Assembly (NCBI RefSeq): GCF_018390635.1
Contig: NZ_JAHBGE010000080.1
Location: 1 to 43,515, forward strand
Length of the DNA: 43,515 nucleotides
Direction of reading: 5' to 3'
Source of the DNA: Ancylobacter lacus
GTDB taxonomy: Bacteria; Pseudomonadota; Alphaproteobacteria; Rhizobiales; Xanthobacteraceae
Shown: positions 1 through 9,653 of the stretch, in pieces
Numbering within the stretch: position 1 is the first letter of the stretch
How the letters are laid out: each line of letters opens with the position of its first letter
Position numbers and translations under genes: made by a program
The notes under the pieces: model-generated
Database searches by the model: none
The model's input: only the letters and a program-made list of their open reading frames with translations
Told to the model about the DNA's origin: nothing

Positions 1-8
1 CTGCGCTT

Positions 9-74
9 TCACGCCCAACCTATGAAGGTGCCGCCGGGACGACGCTTACGCTGCATGTCTCCCGACGCTTCCAT
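9..74 (-). CDS. Possible 21-residue small ORF
   Basis: A 21-codon reading frame (MEASGDMQRK...) closes with TGA at 9-11. Its only real support is a very good Shine-Dalgarno sequence, AGAGGAGGA on the minus strand (about 79-90), placed about 7 bases before the ATG. It lies 82 bases downstream of the secreted-protein gene on the same strand, so both could share a transcript. There is no hydrophobic segment, the peptide is basic in the middle, and I recognise no family. It could be a short leader peptide or chance; the window edge hides what follows. Confidence 0.3.
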   Translation of the reverse strand: MEASGDMQRKRRPGGTFIGWA

Positions 75-156
75 GGGCTCTCCTCCTCTTGTGTGCCGGT
101 CTCTCCCGCGCACTGCGCCGGACAACAGCGGCGGCGTCTTCCCGGTTCCCCCGGCC

Positions 157-492
157 TCAGCGCTGCATGGTCGGATTGCAGGCCGGATTGGCCCGCGGGC
201 ACGGCGGGTCGTCGAGATTCGTGCCGCGCACCGGCGGATTGGCCCTCGACCCCGGCAGGTTGAGCCGCCTTTCCTGGGAATCATGGGGTGGACCGCCCGG
301 TAGGGCGCGCTGCCCCATGCCGCGCAAGGTGGTGGCCGGGCCGGTCGAGAGCGGGCTGCGGGTTTGGGCATACGCGGCATCCACCGCCGGAAACACCGCC
401 AGGCCGGCTGCGACAGCCACCGCCATAGCCCATGCCGCCCGCGCGGAAGGCATCCCCCCCATTCCGCGCGGCCACCTCAGCGCCTCCACCAT
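157..492 (-). CDS. Small secreted hypothetical protein
   Basis: This 111-residue product has a typical Sec signal peptide: a basic N-terminus, a hydrophobic run at about residues 21-38, and a cleavage motif AYA|QT after residue 42. The mature part is short, rich in proline, arginine and asparagine, holds two cysteines (in PPCPRAN and PACNP) and has no domain I recognise. The ATG at 492 was chosen because GGAGGAGGG lies about 6 bases upstream; an in-frame start further upstream has no such site and lacks a signal-like beginning. Codon third positions are mostly G or C, as in the other genes here. Function unknown; a periplasmic or exported location is inferred from the signal peptide only. Confidence 0.6.
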   Translation of the reverse strand: MVEALRWPRGMGGMPSARAAWAMAVAVAAGLAVFPAVDAAYAQTRSPLSTGPATTLRGMGQRALPGGPPHDSQERRLNLPGSRANPPVRGTNLDDPPCPRANPACNPTMQR

Positions 493-694
493 GTGCCCTC
501 CTCCGCCGCGCCGATCCGGCAACGCCATTCCCCAGAGATAGTGGCCGGACGGCTCTGAAACGAGTCCCCATGGACGGACCGCGCGCGGTTGCGGTCGCTG
601 CGCCCGCTGCAACGAGATGGCGAGCGGCCGCGGGGGGGACGCTGGCGATCCGGCGCTTGCCATCCGCCCGCGAACCCCTTAATTCCCGCCTCGG

Positions 695-770
695 GAGCCC
701 GTAGCTCAGCCGGTAGAGCACGTGACTTTTAATCATGGGGTCTCGGGTTCGAATCCCGACGGGCTCACCA
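695..770 (+). tRNA. tRNA-Lys (anticodon TTT)
   Basis: A full cloverleaf can be folded by eye. The acceptor stem pairs GAGCCCG (695-701) with CGGGCTC (760-766), followed by discriminator A and encoded CCA (768-770). The D stem is GCTC/GAGC, the anticodon stem CGTGA/TCATG carries loop CTTTTAA with anticodon TTT, and the T arm is TCGGG-TTCGAAT-CCCGA. It reads lysine codons AAA/AAG. No integrase gene or duplicated 3' end was seen next to it. Confidence 0.97.
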
Positions 771-821
771 CCTCACCCTCCATGTCGGCGCGTCGGCCGA
801 TCCCGGCCGGAGTTACCGGTG

Positions 822-1505
822 ATGCCCTCCGACATAGAATGTCCGCAGGCTCATGAAGTGGCCGATCCCGAGGTTGGGGAGCGGCCGATCGCCCTCAGTG
901 AACTGGCCGCCATCCTCGCCCGCCGAGCGCTGGACGCCCGCATCCTGGTCGCCCTGGTCGGTGCGCCGGGTGCCGGCAAGTCCACCCTTGCGGAAGCGCT
1001 TGCCCACCAGCTCAACGCCGCGCAGCCGGGCGCTGCCTGCGTCGTCCCGATGGACGGCTTCCACTATGACGACGCCGTTCTCGATGCGCGCGGGCTGCGG
1101 GCGGTGAAGGGCGCACCCGAGACCTTCGACGTCGCGGGGCTGCGCCATCTTCTCCAGCGCCTCGGCGGCGCGCAGGAACAGGTCGCGGTGCCGGTGTTCG
1201 ACCGCGACCTGGAGCTCTCGCGGGCCGGCGCGCGGATTGTCGGCACCGCCGTCCGCTGCGTGATCGTGGAGGGCAACTACCTGCTTCTGCGCCTCCCGCC
1301 CTGGTCGGACCTGCGTGCCCTGTTCGATGTCTCGGTGCGGATCGAGGTGCCGGTGGAGGCGCTGCGCCGCCGGCTGGAAGCGCGCTGGCGCCATTACGGC
1401 CTGACACCGGAGCGCATCCGCGAGAAGGTCGAGGGCAACGACCTGCCCAACGGGGCGCGGGTGCGCGCGGAAAGCGCACCCGCCGATTTCGTGGTGGAAT
1501 CCTGA
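822..1505 (+). CDS. P-loop nucleoside/nucleotide kinase family protein (FrcK/YggC-like)
   Basis: This 227-residue protein belongs to the P-loop NTPases related to phosphoribulokinase, uridine kinase and pantothenate kinase, as found in the rhizobial FrcK and E. coli YggC groups. The Walker A motif GAPGAGKST is at residues 47-55, a kinase-like MDGFHYDD segment follows about 30 residues later, and VIVEGNYLLL forms the Walker B-like strand. The reading frame stays open back into the tRNA gene (735), which cannot be coding, so the ATG at 822 with GGAG at 808-811 is taken as the start. FrcK proteins elsewhere accompany sugar ABC transporters; here the gene stands alone between the tRNA and a convergent ABC ATPase gene, so its substrate cannot be read from context. 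Confidence 0.85.
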   Translation: MPSDIECPQAHEVADPEVGERPIALSELAAILARRALDARILVALVGAPGAGKSTLAEALAHQLNAAQPGAACVVPMDGFHYDDAVLDARGLRAVKGAPETFDVAGLRHLLQRLGGAQEQVAVPVFDRDLELSRAGARIVGTAVRCVIVEGNYLLLRLPPWSDLRALFDVSVRIEVPVEALRRRLEARWRHYGLTPERIREKVEGNDLPNGARVRAESAPADFVVES

Positions 1506-1535
1506 GGTGAGCCGGCGACGCGGTTTCCGGCCGGG

Positions 1536-3205
<1,670 letters not shown>

Positions 3206-3209
<4 letters not shown>

Positions 3210-4150
3210 GAAAACACGATCCGCGGGAAGTAGAAGGAGACCACCCAGTTCGGCATGTCGACGATCTCGCTGATGCGCAGGTCGCCGCACACTGAGCAGA
3301 GCATGTAGGCATCCACCGGGTTCAGCCCGTGCTCGGCGGCCAGCAGGTCGACCATCCGCGTCACGGCCTCCCGGGCCCCGGTCATGAGGTCCGGCCCGAT
3401 GCCGGTCGTCACCTCGTAGCCGGCGGCGTCGAGATGGCGCGTTACCGGGCCCGGCGTGGTGAAGCGCGGCGCTGCCAGCCGCGCGTCCTTCACCAGTTCG
3501 AGTGTGGCTTCCACCTCCATCCGGCTTTCGATGGCGGTGCCGCAGACCTCGCCGTCGCCCTGCGCCGCGTGGGTGTCGCCGATCGAGAACAGCGCGCCCG
3601 GCACGTCGACGGGCAGATAGAGCGTCACCCCCTCGCCGATGTCGCGAATGTCGAGATTGCCGCCGACGCGGCGTGGCGGAACGATGGAGTGCAGGCCCGG
3701 CTCCGCCGGAGCGACGCCGATGGTGCCGGCAAAGGGCTTCAGCGGCACGCGGCCGCCGGGGCCATAAAGCGCCGGGGCGAGAGCGGCGCCGTCATAGGTC
3801 CATACATGCAGCGCCGGTTCGGTGAACTGGTCGGCGAGCAGGCCGAAGCCGGGGATGTTCGCGGTCCAGCCGATGCCGGAGGGCACGAAGCGGCGGATCG
3901 TCACCTTGAGCGCGTCGCCCGGCTCGGCGCCCTCGACGAAGACCGGCCCGGAGACGGGGTTGATACGGCTGAAATCGAGCGTCCGCACATTGTCCACGGT
4001 CGATCCCGCGCCGAGCTGCCCCGCGGAAGAGTCCATGCATTCGAAATGGATGGTCTCGCCGGGCCGGGCGGTGAGCACGGGAGCGAAGTCCCGGTTCCAG
4101 CCGAAATGGTGGCTGGTGCGGTGGATGGTGTGGTTGCAGGCCACGCACAT
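3206..4150 (-). CDS. Acetamidase/formamidase family protein (FmdA-like)
   Basis: This 314-residue cytoplasmic hydrolase is of the FmdA_AmdA family, which splits formamide or acetamide to ammonia and the acid. The N-terminal CNHTIHRTSHHFGWN and the later GDTHAAQGDGEVCGTAIE and CSVCGDLRISEIVD segments are typical of the family, and the length matches. The ATG at 4150 was chosen because the 17 residues before it are not family-like; a GAGAA sequence sits just upstream. Between the binding-protein and ATPase genes of a peptide-type importer and under an AmiC/AmiR-type sensor pair, it probably degrades an imported amide or small N-acyl compound. The exact substrate is not visible in the sequence. 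Confidence 0.9.
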
Positions 4151-4246
4151 GGTCGTTCTCGCGAATGGACGGGCGGGGGACCGGCGCCACGGTGTACCCA
4201 TGGCGCCGGCGGTCAGACGCGCGTGAAAGCGGCCTCGGCCGGGGCG

Positions 4247-5884
4247 TCAGTTCTTCACGAAGATGGCGTCGTAATTGATGACGCGGGTCGGATCGATGTA
4301 GATGTTCGGCTCGCCGCCCATGCGCTTCGACTTCGCCACGACGCGGCGTTCGTTGAAGATCGGGATCCACGGGGCGTCGGCCATCACGTCGATGAAGACC
4401 TTCTTCCACGCCTCGACGCGCTCGGCGGACTTCGCGGGGTCGGACATGGAGTCGGCCGCGACCGCGCGCTTCTGAAGCTCCTCATTGCAGTACCACGACC
4501 AGTTCCAGCCGCCCTGCACCGCGCCGGCACAGCCGAGGATGGGGCCGTAGAAGTTGGAGGGATCGGGGAAATCGGCGATCCACGCCATGCCGCCCGACCA
4601 GATCATCGGCGCCTCGCCCTCGGTGCCGCCGGCGGCGATGACGTTGGACTGCGCCAGCGCCTTGATCTCGGCCTTCACACCCACCGCCGCGAGGTCCTGC
4701 TGGATCGCCTGGGCGATGCGCGGCTGGGGGTCGGTGTTGGTGGAATAAAGAACCGTCGAGAAGCCATCGGGATAGCCGGCTTCCTTCAGAAGTTCCTTTG
4801 CCTTGGCGACATCGTAGGCGTAGCCCTTGTAGGCGGTGTCGTAGCCCGGCATCAGCGGCGGCAGCGGCTGGTTGGCGGGAGTGGCGCGCCCGTTGACGAT
4901 GCGCACGATGCGATCCTTGTTGATCGCCATGTTCAGCGCCTGACGCACCTTCACATTGTCGAGCGGCTTGATGTGGGTGTTGAGCGTGACATAGCCGGTG
5001 TTGAGCTGCTGCCCGTCGACGATCATCTCCTTGGCGTCGGGGCCCTTGCTCATCTCGAGGAACTTGGCCGGAGGAATGCCGTCGCCGGCGATGTCGACCT
5101 CGCCCTTCTGCAGCCGCAGCAGCGCCACCAGCGGCTCCTGGCCGATCTCGATGGTGAAGCTGTCGATATGGGGCACGCCCTTGACGAAATAGTCGGGGTT
5201 GCGGGCGAACACCAGCTTCTGGCCGATCACCCACTCCTTCAGCACGAAGGTGCCGGAGCCGACCGGCTTCTTGCCGAAGTCGCCGGCAGCGGCCTCGACG
5301 GCTTCCTTCGGCACGATGGAGGAGAAGTTGATCGCCAGCACGTGCAGGAAGGTGGCATCGGGACGGGAGAGCTTGAACACCACCGTGTCGGCGTCGGGCG
5401 TCTCGATGCCGGCGAGGCCGGTCGCCTTGCCCGCGGTGAAGTCGTCGAAGCCGGCGATCGCGCCGAAGAAGCCGGCGCCGGGACCCTGGGTCTTGGGGTC
5501 CACCGCGCGCTCGATGGAGTACTTCACGTCGGCGGGCACCACCTCGCGCCCGTTGGTGAACTTCACGCCCTTGCGCAGCTTGAAGGTGTAGGTCAGCCCG
5601 TCCGGCGAGACGGTGAAGCTTTCGGCCAGCGAGGGCACCAGGTCCGGCGTGCCGGGGGTGTAGTCCATCAGCCGCGAGAACAGGCTCTTGATGATCGACC
5701 AGTTCTGCCAGTCATAGCCGATGGCGGGATCGAGCGTGGCGATGTCGTCCTTGTAGGTCACCACGATGTCGCCGCCCTGCGCCTGGGCGGCGGCCGGGGT
5801 CGGCAGCGCCACGCTCAGCGCGGCCGCGGGGGCAAGGGCGAGGGCGGCCGCAAGGGCCGTCGATCGCATCAAGGTCTTCAGCAT
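4247..5884 (-). CDS. ABC transporter substrate-binding protein, peptide/nickel family (SBP_bac_5)
   Basis: This 545-residue periplasmic binding protein has a signal peptide over residues 1-34 (hydrophobic core with PAAAQA cleavage region) and the family 5 layout seen in DppA and OppA. Examples are GDIVVTYKDDIATLDPA near the mature N-terminus, LRKGVKFTNGREVVPADVKYSIER in the middle and KVRQALNMAINKDRIVRIV further on. It should deliver its ligand to the two permeases encoded immediately upstream (45 bases separate it from the permease gene). Given the operon's amidase, an amide- or peptide-like ligand is a reasonable inference. AGAGGGT lies about 10 bases before the ATG. Confidence 0.93.
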   Translation of the reverse strand: MLKTLMRSTALAAALALAPAAALSVALPTPAAAQAQGGDIVVTYKDDIATLDPAIGYDWQNWSIIKSLFSRLMDYTPGTPDLVPSLAESFTVSPDGLTYTFKLRKGVKFTNGREVVPADVKYSIERAVDPKTQGPGAGFFGAIAGFDDFTAGKATGLAGIETPDADTVVFKLSRPDATFLHVLAINFSSIVPKEAVEAAAGDFGKKPVGSGTFVLKEWVIGQKLVFARNPDYFVKGVPHIDSFTIEIGQEPLVALLRLQKGEVDIAGDGIPPAKFLEMSKGPDAKEMIVDGQQLNTGYVTLNTHIKPLDNVKVRQALNMAINKDRIVRIVNGRATPANQPLPPLMPGYDTAYKGYAYDVAKAKELLKEAGYPDGFSTVLYSTNTDPQPRIAQAIQQDLAAVGVKAEIKALAQSNVIAAGGTEGEAPMIWSGGMAWIADFPDPSNFYGPILGCAGAVQGGWNWSWYCNEELQKRAVAADSMSDPAKSAERVEAWKKVFIDVMADAPWIPIFNERRVVAKSKRMGGEPNIYIDPTRVINYDAIFVKN

Positions 5885-5929
5885 GGCGTTGGAACCCTCT
5901 GTACGGTTGGTCTTACGCGTTTGGAGACA

Positions 5930-6850
5930 TCAGGCCGCGCGGATGCGCGGATCGATCAGTGGCGCCGCAAGGTCGGCGACGAGGTTGCCGAGGACGATGG
6001 CGAAGGCCGACACCAGCGTCACGCCCATGATGATGGGGATGTCGACCTGCTGGATCGCCTGCCAGGCGAGCTGGCCGATGCCCGGCCAGCCATACACCGC
6101 CTCGACCACCACGGTGCCGCTCATGAACTGGCCGATGTCGATGCCGATCATGGCGATCACCGGCAGAAGGGCATTGGGCAGGGCGTGGCGCAGCACGACC
6201 CGCGGCGCGGAAAGCCCCTTGGCGTTCGCGGTGCGGACATAGTCCTGTCCCAGCACCTCGATCATCGCCGAGCGCACGACCCGGGCGTACCAGCCGGCGC
6301 CGAGGATGCCGAGCGTGAAGGCTGGCAGCACCAGATGCGCCGGCGTGCCGTAGCCCGACATCGGGAACCAGCCCAGCGTCGCCGCGAAGATGTAGAGCAG
6401 CAACAGGGCGACGAGGAACTGCGGGGTCGACACCCCGACGAAGGAAAGCGTCATCACCAGCCGGTCGACCACGCCGTCGCGCCGCAACGCCGCGATCACG
6501 CCGAGCGTCAGCCCGATCGCGACTTCGATCGCGATGCCGGCCGCCATCAGCGTCAGCGTCGCCGGCAGCCGGGCGAGGATGAGCGGCGCGACCGCCGTCT
6601 TCTGGTTGAAGGAGCGGCCGAGATCGCCGTGCAGTAGATTGACGAGGTAGTTCCAGAACTGCACCGGCAGCGGCAGGTCCAGCCCGAGCTGGTGGCGGAT
6701 GCTGGCGACGGTGGCGGGCGTCGCGTTGCGCCCCGCCAGCAGCACCGCCGGGTCGGCGGGCAGGGCGTAGAGCAGCACGAAGGTGATGGCGGCGACGCCG
6801 AGCAGGATGAGCGCCGCCTGCACGGCCCGGCGGGCGAACAGCGCGAGCAT
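5930..6850 (-). CDS. ABC transporter permease, DppB type
   Basis: This 306-residue inner-membrane permease carries the DppB/OppB signature: an N-terminal transmembrane helix (ARRAVQAALILLGVAAITF), a periplasmic segment, then the binding-protein-dependent transport domain with the coupling loop VLRHALPNALLPVIAMIG. About six membrane segments can be seen. Its ATG (6850-6848) shares one base with the stop of the DppC-type gene (TGATG), with GGGGAGGG just before it, so the two are translationally coupled. The pair would form the transmembrane channel. Confidence 0.92.
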   Translation of the reverse strand: MLALFARRAVQAALILLGVAAITFVLLYALPADPAVLLAGRNATPATVASIRHQLGLDLPLPVQFWNYLVNLLHGDLGRSFNQKTAVAPLILARLPATLTLMAAGIAIEVAIGLTLGVIAALRRDGVVDRLVMTLSFVGVSTPQFLVALLLLYIFAATLGWFPMSGYGTPAHLVLPAFTLGILGAGWYARVVRSAMIEVLGQDYVRTANAKGLSAPRVVLRHALPNALLPVIAMIGIDIGQFMSGTVVVEAVYGWPGIGQLAWQAIQQVDIPIIMGVTLVSAFAIVLGNLVADLAAPLIDPRIRAA

Positions 6851-7707
6851 CAGTCCCTCCCCCGCTGGGTCGGGTCGAGCAGGTCGCGCAGCGCGTCACC
6901 GACCAGATTGAAGGAAAGCGCCGTGGCGAGGATCGCCGCACCGGGGAAGAAGACCAGCCAGGGCGCGGACTGGAAGTAGCTCTGGCTCTCGAACACGATG
7001 TTGCCCCAGGAGGGCTCCGGCGGCTGCACGCCGATGCCGAGGAAGGACAGCGTCGCTTCCAGCAGCACCGTGGTGGCGATGCCGAGCGTGCCCCACACGA
7101 TGGCGGTGGGCACGAGGTGCGGCAGGATATGCCGGCCGAGAATGCGCAGGTGCCCCGCCCCCATCGCCCGCTCGGCGAGGATGAAGTCGCGCTCCGCCAG
7201 CGAGCGGGTCTCGGTGTAGGCGATGCGCGCGACCTGCACCCAGTTCACCATGGCGATGACCATGGCGACGATCCAGAGGCTCGGCTTCAGCAGCGCCGCC
7301 AGCACGATGGCCAGCAGCAGGGCGGGAAAGGCGGTCATCAGGTCGGTGAAGCGCATCAGCAGGCCGCCGGGCAGGCCGCCGAAATAGCCGGCGAACACCC
7401 CCACGGTCAGCCCGATCAGCACCGCCGTGCCGTTCGCCACCAGCCCGATCAGCAGCGAGGTCCGGGCGCCGTAGATGAGGCGCGAAAGCAGATCGCGGCC
7501 GAGCGTGTCGGTGCCGAGCAGGAACTCATGCGACGGCGGCAGCGGCGCGCCTTCCAGCGAGAGCCCGTCATAGATCTGGTTGTCGGGCGCATAGGGCGCC
7601 AGCCACGGCGCGAACAGCGCGGCGGCGGCGACGGTCGCGATGACAAGCAACCCGGCCACCAGCACGGGGCGGCGCGCCAGCGCGCGGAAGGTGTTCAATG
7701 CCGCCAT
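6850..7707 (-). CDS. ABC transporter permease, DppC type
   Basis: This 285-residue inner-membrane permease has the DppC/OppC layout: one N-terminal helix (RRPVLVAGLLVIATVAAAALFAPW as the core region), the conserved EFLLGTDTLGRDLLSRLIYGAR segment at its periplasmic loop, and a transport domain with the EAA-like loop GRHILPHLVPTAIV. A GTG and an ATG stand side by side at 7710 and 7707; the ATG is preferred because GGAGG is then 7 bases away. It overlaps the stop of the ANTAR gene (TGATG), so regulator and permease are translated in tandem. Confidence 0.92.
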   Translation of the reverse strand: MAALNTFRALARRPVLVAGLLVIATVAAAALFAPWLAPYAPDNQIYDGLSLEGAPLPPSHEFLLGTDTLGRDLLSRLIYGARTSLLIGLVANGTAVLIGLTVGVFAGYFGGLPGGLLMRFTDLMTAFPALLLAIVLAALLKPSLWIVAMVIAMVNWVQVARIAYTETRSLAERDFILAERAMGAGHLRILGRHILPHLVPTAIVWGTLGIATTVLLEATLSFLGIGVQPPEPSWGNIVFESQSYFQSAPWLVFFPGAAILATALSFNLVGDALRDLLDPTQRGRD

Positions 7708-8285
7708 CACCCCGCCTCCGGCAGGGCGAGCTGGCGCGCCAGCAGCGCCGCGGCCGCCTGTTCCAGCGTCATCCGGCGCCGCATCGCCACCTCGCGCAGC
7801 TGGCGATAGGCGGCTTCCTCGTCGATCTGCCGGGCCACTGCGATGGCTTCCACCGCCTTGAGCACCAGCCCGCGCAGCCGCAGCCGCGCCGTCAGGCCGG
7901 CAATCTGGTCCCGCGCCGCGCGGCGCTCTTCAAAGGCATGAACGGCCAGCACGAGGGCGGGATAGACCGCCGCCGGCACGACCGGCTTGGCGATGATGGC
8001 GCCGGCGCCCTGCTCGATCGCCCAGGCGATGCGCCCGGGCGCTTCCGAGCCGAGCAGCGCCACCACCGGCAGCCGGGCGGCGCCGGGCTCCCACGGCAGC
8101 AGCCCGGCCCAGCCCTGGTCGGCGTCCACCAGCACGATGTCGCAGGAATCGTCCGCGGCCAGCGGCGACCATTGGCGCTCGACGGCGAGACCCAGCAGGC
8201 CGAGCTGGCGCGCCAGCCGGTCGATGCTCTCCTCGGGACGGTGCAGGATCACGGCGCGGCGGCCGACGAAGCTGGGCGTGCTCAT
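7707..8285 (-). CDS. ANTAR-domain RNA-binding antiterminator (AmiR/NasT-like)
   Basis: This 192-residue protein has an N-terminal pseudo-receiver fold (about residues 8-120, with CDIVLVDAD in the position of a receiver core), a linking helix (AFEERRAARDQIAGL), and a C-terminal ANTAR domain at about 135-187 with the typical EEAAYRQLREVAMRRRMTLEQAA pattern. ANTAR proteins such as AmiR, NasR and EutV bind leader RNA and prevent termination. The gene starts inside the stop of the AmiC-like sensor gene (ATGA overlap at 8282-8285), the same arrangement as amiC-amiR in Pseudomonas. A matching terminator and alternative pairing lie in the leader of this operon (9453-9540), so it probably controls its own operon. 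Confidence 0.88.
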   Translation of the reverse strand: MSTPSFVGRRAVILHRPEESIDRLARQLGLLGLAVERQWSPLAADDSCDIVLVDADQGWAGLLPWEPGAARLPVVALLGSEAPGRIAWAIEQGAGAIIAKPVVPAAVYPALVLAVHAFEERRAARDQIAGLTARLRLRGLVLKAVEAIAVARQIDEEAAYRQLREVAMRRRMTLEQAAAALLARQLALPEAG

Positions 8286-9418
8286 GAGACCACCCGCAGA
8301 TGGGGACGGGCGCGCCCGTCGCGCAGGCCCGTCAGATAAGGGTCGGCCGCGATGGCCGGGCGCGAGGCGACGATGTCGAAGCCCCCCTCCGCGTTGATGC
8401 GGCCGAGATGGAACGGCAGCGCCGCGTGATTGGTCCGTGGATCGATGCGGATCGTGCCCTGCACGGTCGCGTGCGGGCGGCCCAGCAGCGCCTGGCGCAC
8501 CGCGCCGGGCTCGTCCGTCCCCGCCGCGACGATGGCGCGGGCGCAGAGATCGACCGCGGCATGGGCGGCGGCGAAGAACGTGGAGGCCCGGCGCTCCCGG
8601 CCCCAGCGGGCGGCGATATCGGCCTTGAACGCCCGGTTCTCGGCGGTGTCGAGGCTGTCGAAATAGCAGGCGGCCGCGAGCTGGCCGACGGCGACGCCCG
8701 GCTCGATCTCGCCCAGCTCGCATTCGGTGAGGTCGCAGCTCACGACCGGGCACACCTCCGGCCGGAAGGCGGGGTCGCGCGCCGCCAGCCGGCTCATCGC
8801 CGCGAGAAAGGCGTAGCTCGAAGGGCCGATGAGGTTGTTGAGGATGAAGGAGGGGCGCTGCGCCTCGATTTCCGCCACCAGCCGCTCGATCTCCGTCTCG
8901 TCGATCGGCAGGAAGCGCTCGCCCACCACCTCCCCGCCCCCGGCGAGCAGAAGCTCGCGGGCGAGACGGTTCATCTCCCAGCCCCAGACATAGTTCGCGC
9001 CGAGCAGGAAGGCGCGGCCGCCATGGCGGGGAATGAGATACTCGAACAGCGGCAGCAGGTGCTGGTTCGGGCAGGCGCCGGTGTAGATCACGCTCTCATT
9101 GGCCTCGAACCCCTCATAGGGGCAGACGTACCAGAGAAGACCGTCGTGCTTTTCCACCAGCGGAATCACGTCCTTGCGGCCGGCGGAGAGGATGGTGCCG
9201 ACGATGTGGCGGCAGCCCCGCTCGCGCAGCAGCTCACGGGCGAGCGTGACATAGCGCGGCCCCTCCCCGCCGGGATCGGCATAGACCGGCTCCACCGCGA
9301 TGCCGGCGGCGGCGAGATGCTCGATCGCCAGCGCGGCGCCGTCGTGGCAATCCCGCCCCATGGCGCCGTAGGGCCCCTGGGTCGAATAGAGAATGCCGAT
9401 GCGAAGGGGCGTGACCAT
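8282..9418 (-). CDS. AmiC-like cytosolic ligand-binding sensor (Peripla_BP_5 family)
   Basis: This 378-residue protein has the type I periplasmic-binding fold shared by AmiC, urea-binding UrtA and the branched-chain amino-acid binding proteins. It begins directly with the first beta strand (TPLRIGILYSTQGPYGAMG) and has no signal peptide, which points to a cytosolic sensor such as AmiC rather than a transport protein. Segments such as VGTILSAGRKDVIPLVEKH and GANYVWGWEMNRLARE are AmiC/UrtA-like. The ATG at 9418 is preferred: GGAG lies 5 bases upstream, while the longer frame begins inside the terminator poly-U run. It overlaps the ANTAR gene by 4 bases. In the Pseudomonas system AmiC holds AmiR inactive until an amide binds; the same is inferred here. 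Confidence 0.85.
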   Translation of the reverse strand: MVTPLRIGILYSTQGPYGAMGRDCHDGAALAIEHLAAAGIAVEPVYADPGGEGPRYVTLARELLRERGCRHIVGTILSAGRKDVIPLVEKHDGLLWYVCPYEGFEANESVIYTGACPNQHLLPLFEYLIPRHGGRAFLLGANYVWGWEMNRLARELLLAGGGEVVGERFLPIDETEIERLVAEIEAQRPSFILNNLIGPSSYAFLAAMSRLAARDPAFRPEVCPVVSCDLTECELGEIEPGVAVGQLAAACYFDSLDTAENRAFKADIAARWGRERRASTFFAAAHAAVDLCARAIVAAGTDEPGAVRQALLGRPHATVQGTIRIDPRTNHAALPFHLGRINAEGGFDIVASRPAIAADPYLTGLRDGRARPHLRVVS

Positions 9419-9452
9419 GAAGCTCCGGGGACGAAATCCAGAAGCCGAACGC

Positions 9453-9500
9453 AAAAAACCCCACGAAACCGACTCCGCCGGGCGGCGGGGTTTCGCGGGG
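9453..9500 (-). terminator. Intrinsic terminator in the amiC-like operon leader
   Basis: On the minus strand CCCCGCGAAACC (9500-9489) pairs along its whole length with GGTTTCGTGGGG (9470-9459), with one G-U pair, and is followed directly by six T (9458-9453). The loop can fold further (CCGCC/GGCGG). It sits 35 bases before the sensor's start codon, inside its 5' leader. It could serve as a regulated attenuator or simply end transcripts coming from the fructokinase gene 150 bases upstream. Confidence 0.88.
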
Positions 9501-9540
9501 CGCTGTTGCCCTCGGCTTCTTCAGCCAATGTCTGCCCCGC
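9495..9540 (-). promoter_or_regulatory. Candidate antiterminator pairing and small hairpins upstream of the terminator
   Basis: GCGGGGC (minus 9540-9534) can pair perfectly with GCCCCGC (9501-9495), which is the first half of the terminator stem, so the two folds exclude each other. Inside this loop lies a hairpin TTGGCT/AGCCGA with a 5-base loop (9528-9512). Next to it GGGC-AACAGC-GCCC (9511-9498) has a six-base loop and also overlaps the terminator arm. ANTAR targets are described as paired hairpins with six-base loops having A at position 1 and G at 4; neither loop fits that fully. Confidence 0.6.
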
Positions 9541-9567
9541 CGCAATGACTACGGTATGGGCATGGCT

Positions 9568-9595
9568 ACGATATGGGCTCCCGCGTCGAAGTCAA
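9568..9595 (-). promoter_or_regulatory. Candidate sigma-70 promoter of the amiC-like operon
   Basis: TTGACT (9595-9590) and TATCGT (9573-9568) on the minus strand are separated by 16 bases. Transcription would begin near 9561, giving a leader of about 140 bases that contains the whole terminator/antiterminator region. The -10 matches the consensus at only four of six positions. Confidence 0.4.
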
Positions 9596-9653
9596 TGCCT
9601 CGATGACCTCCGGCCGACAAATCCAGCGCCGCCGTCGCTACCCCGCGGCGCGG

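Noticed and set aside
695..770. tRNA-Lys as an integration site of a genomic island
   Set aside because: No integrase and no repeated tRNA 3' end were seen in the window.
735..821. Upstream start of the P-loop kinase
   Set aside because: It would begin inside the tRNA-Lys gene; the ATG at 822 has a ribosome site.
3329..6637. Open frame of 1102 codons on the plus strand
   Set aside because: It is antisense to the amidase, binding-protein and permease genes, which have clear family motifs, start sites and overlaps. The long open frame results from GC-rich codon use.
9498..9528. A textbook ANTAR target with two A1/G4 hexaloops
   Set aside because: Only one of the two hairpins has a six-base loop, and its fourth base is A. 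The leader is reported as a candidate, not as a consensus match.
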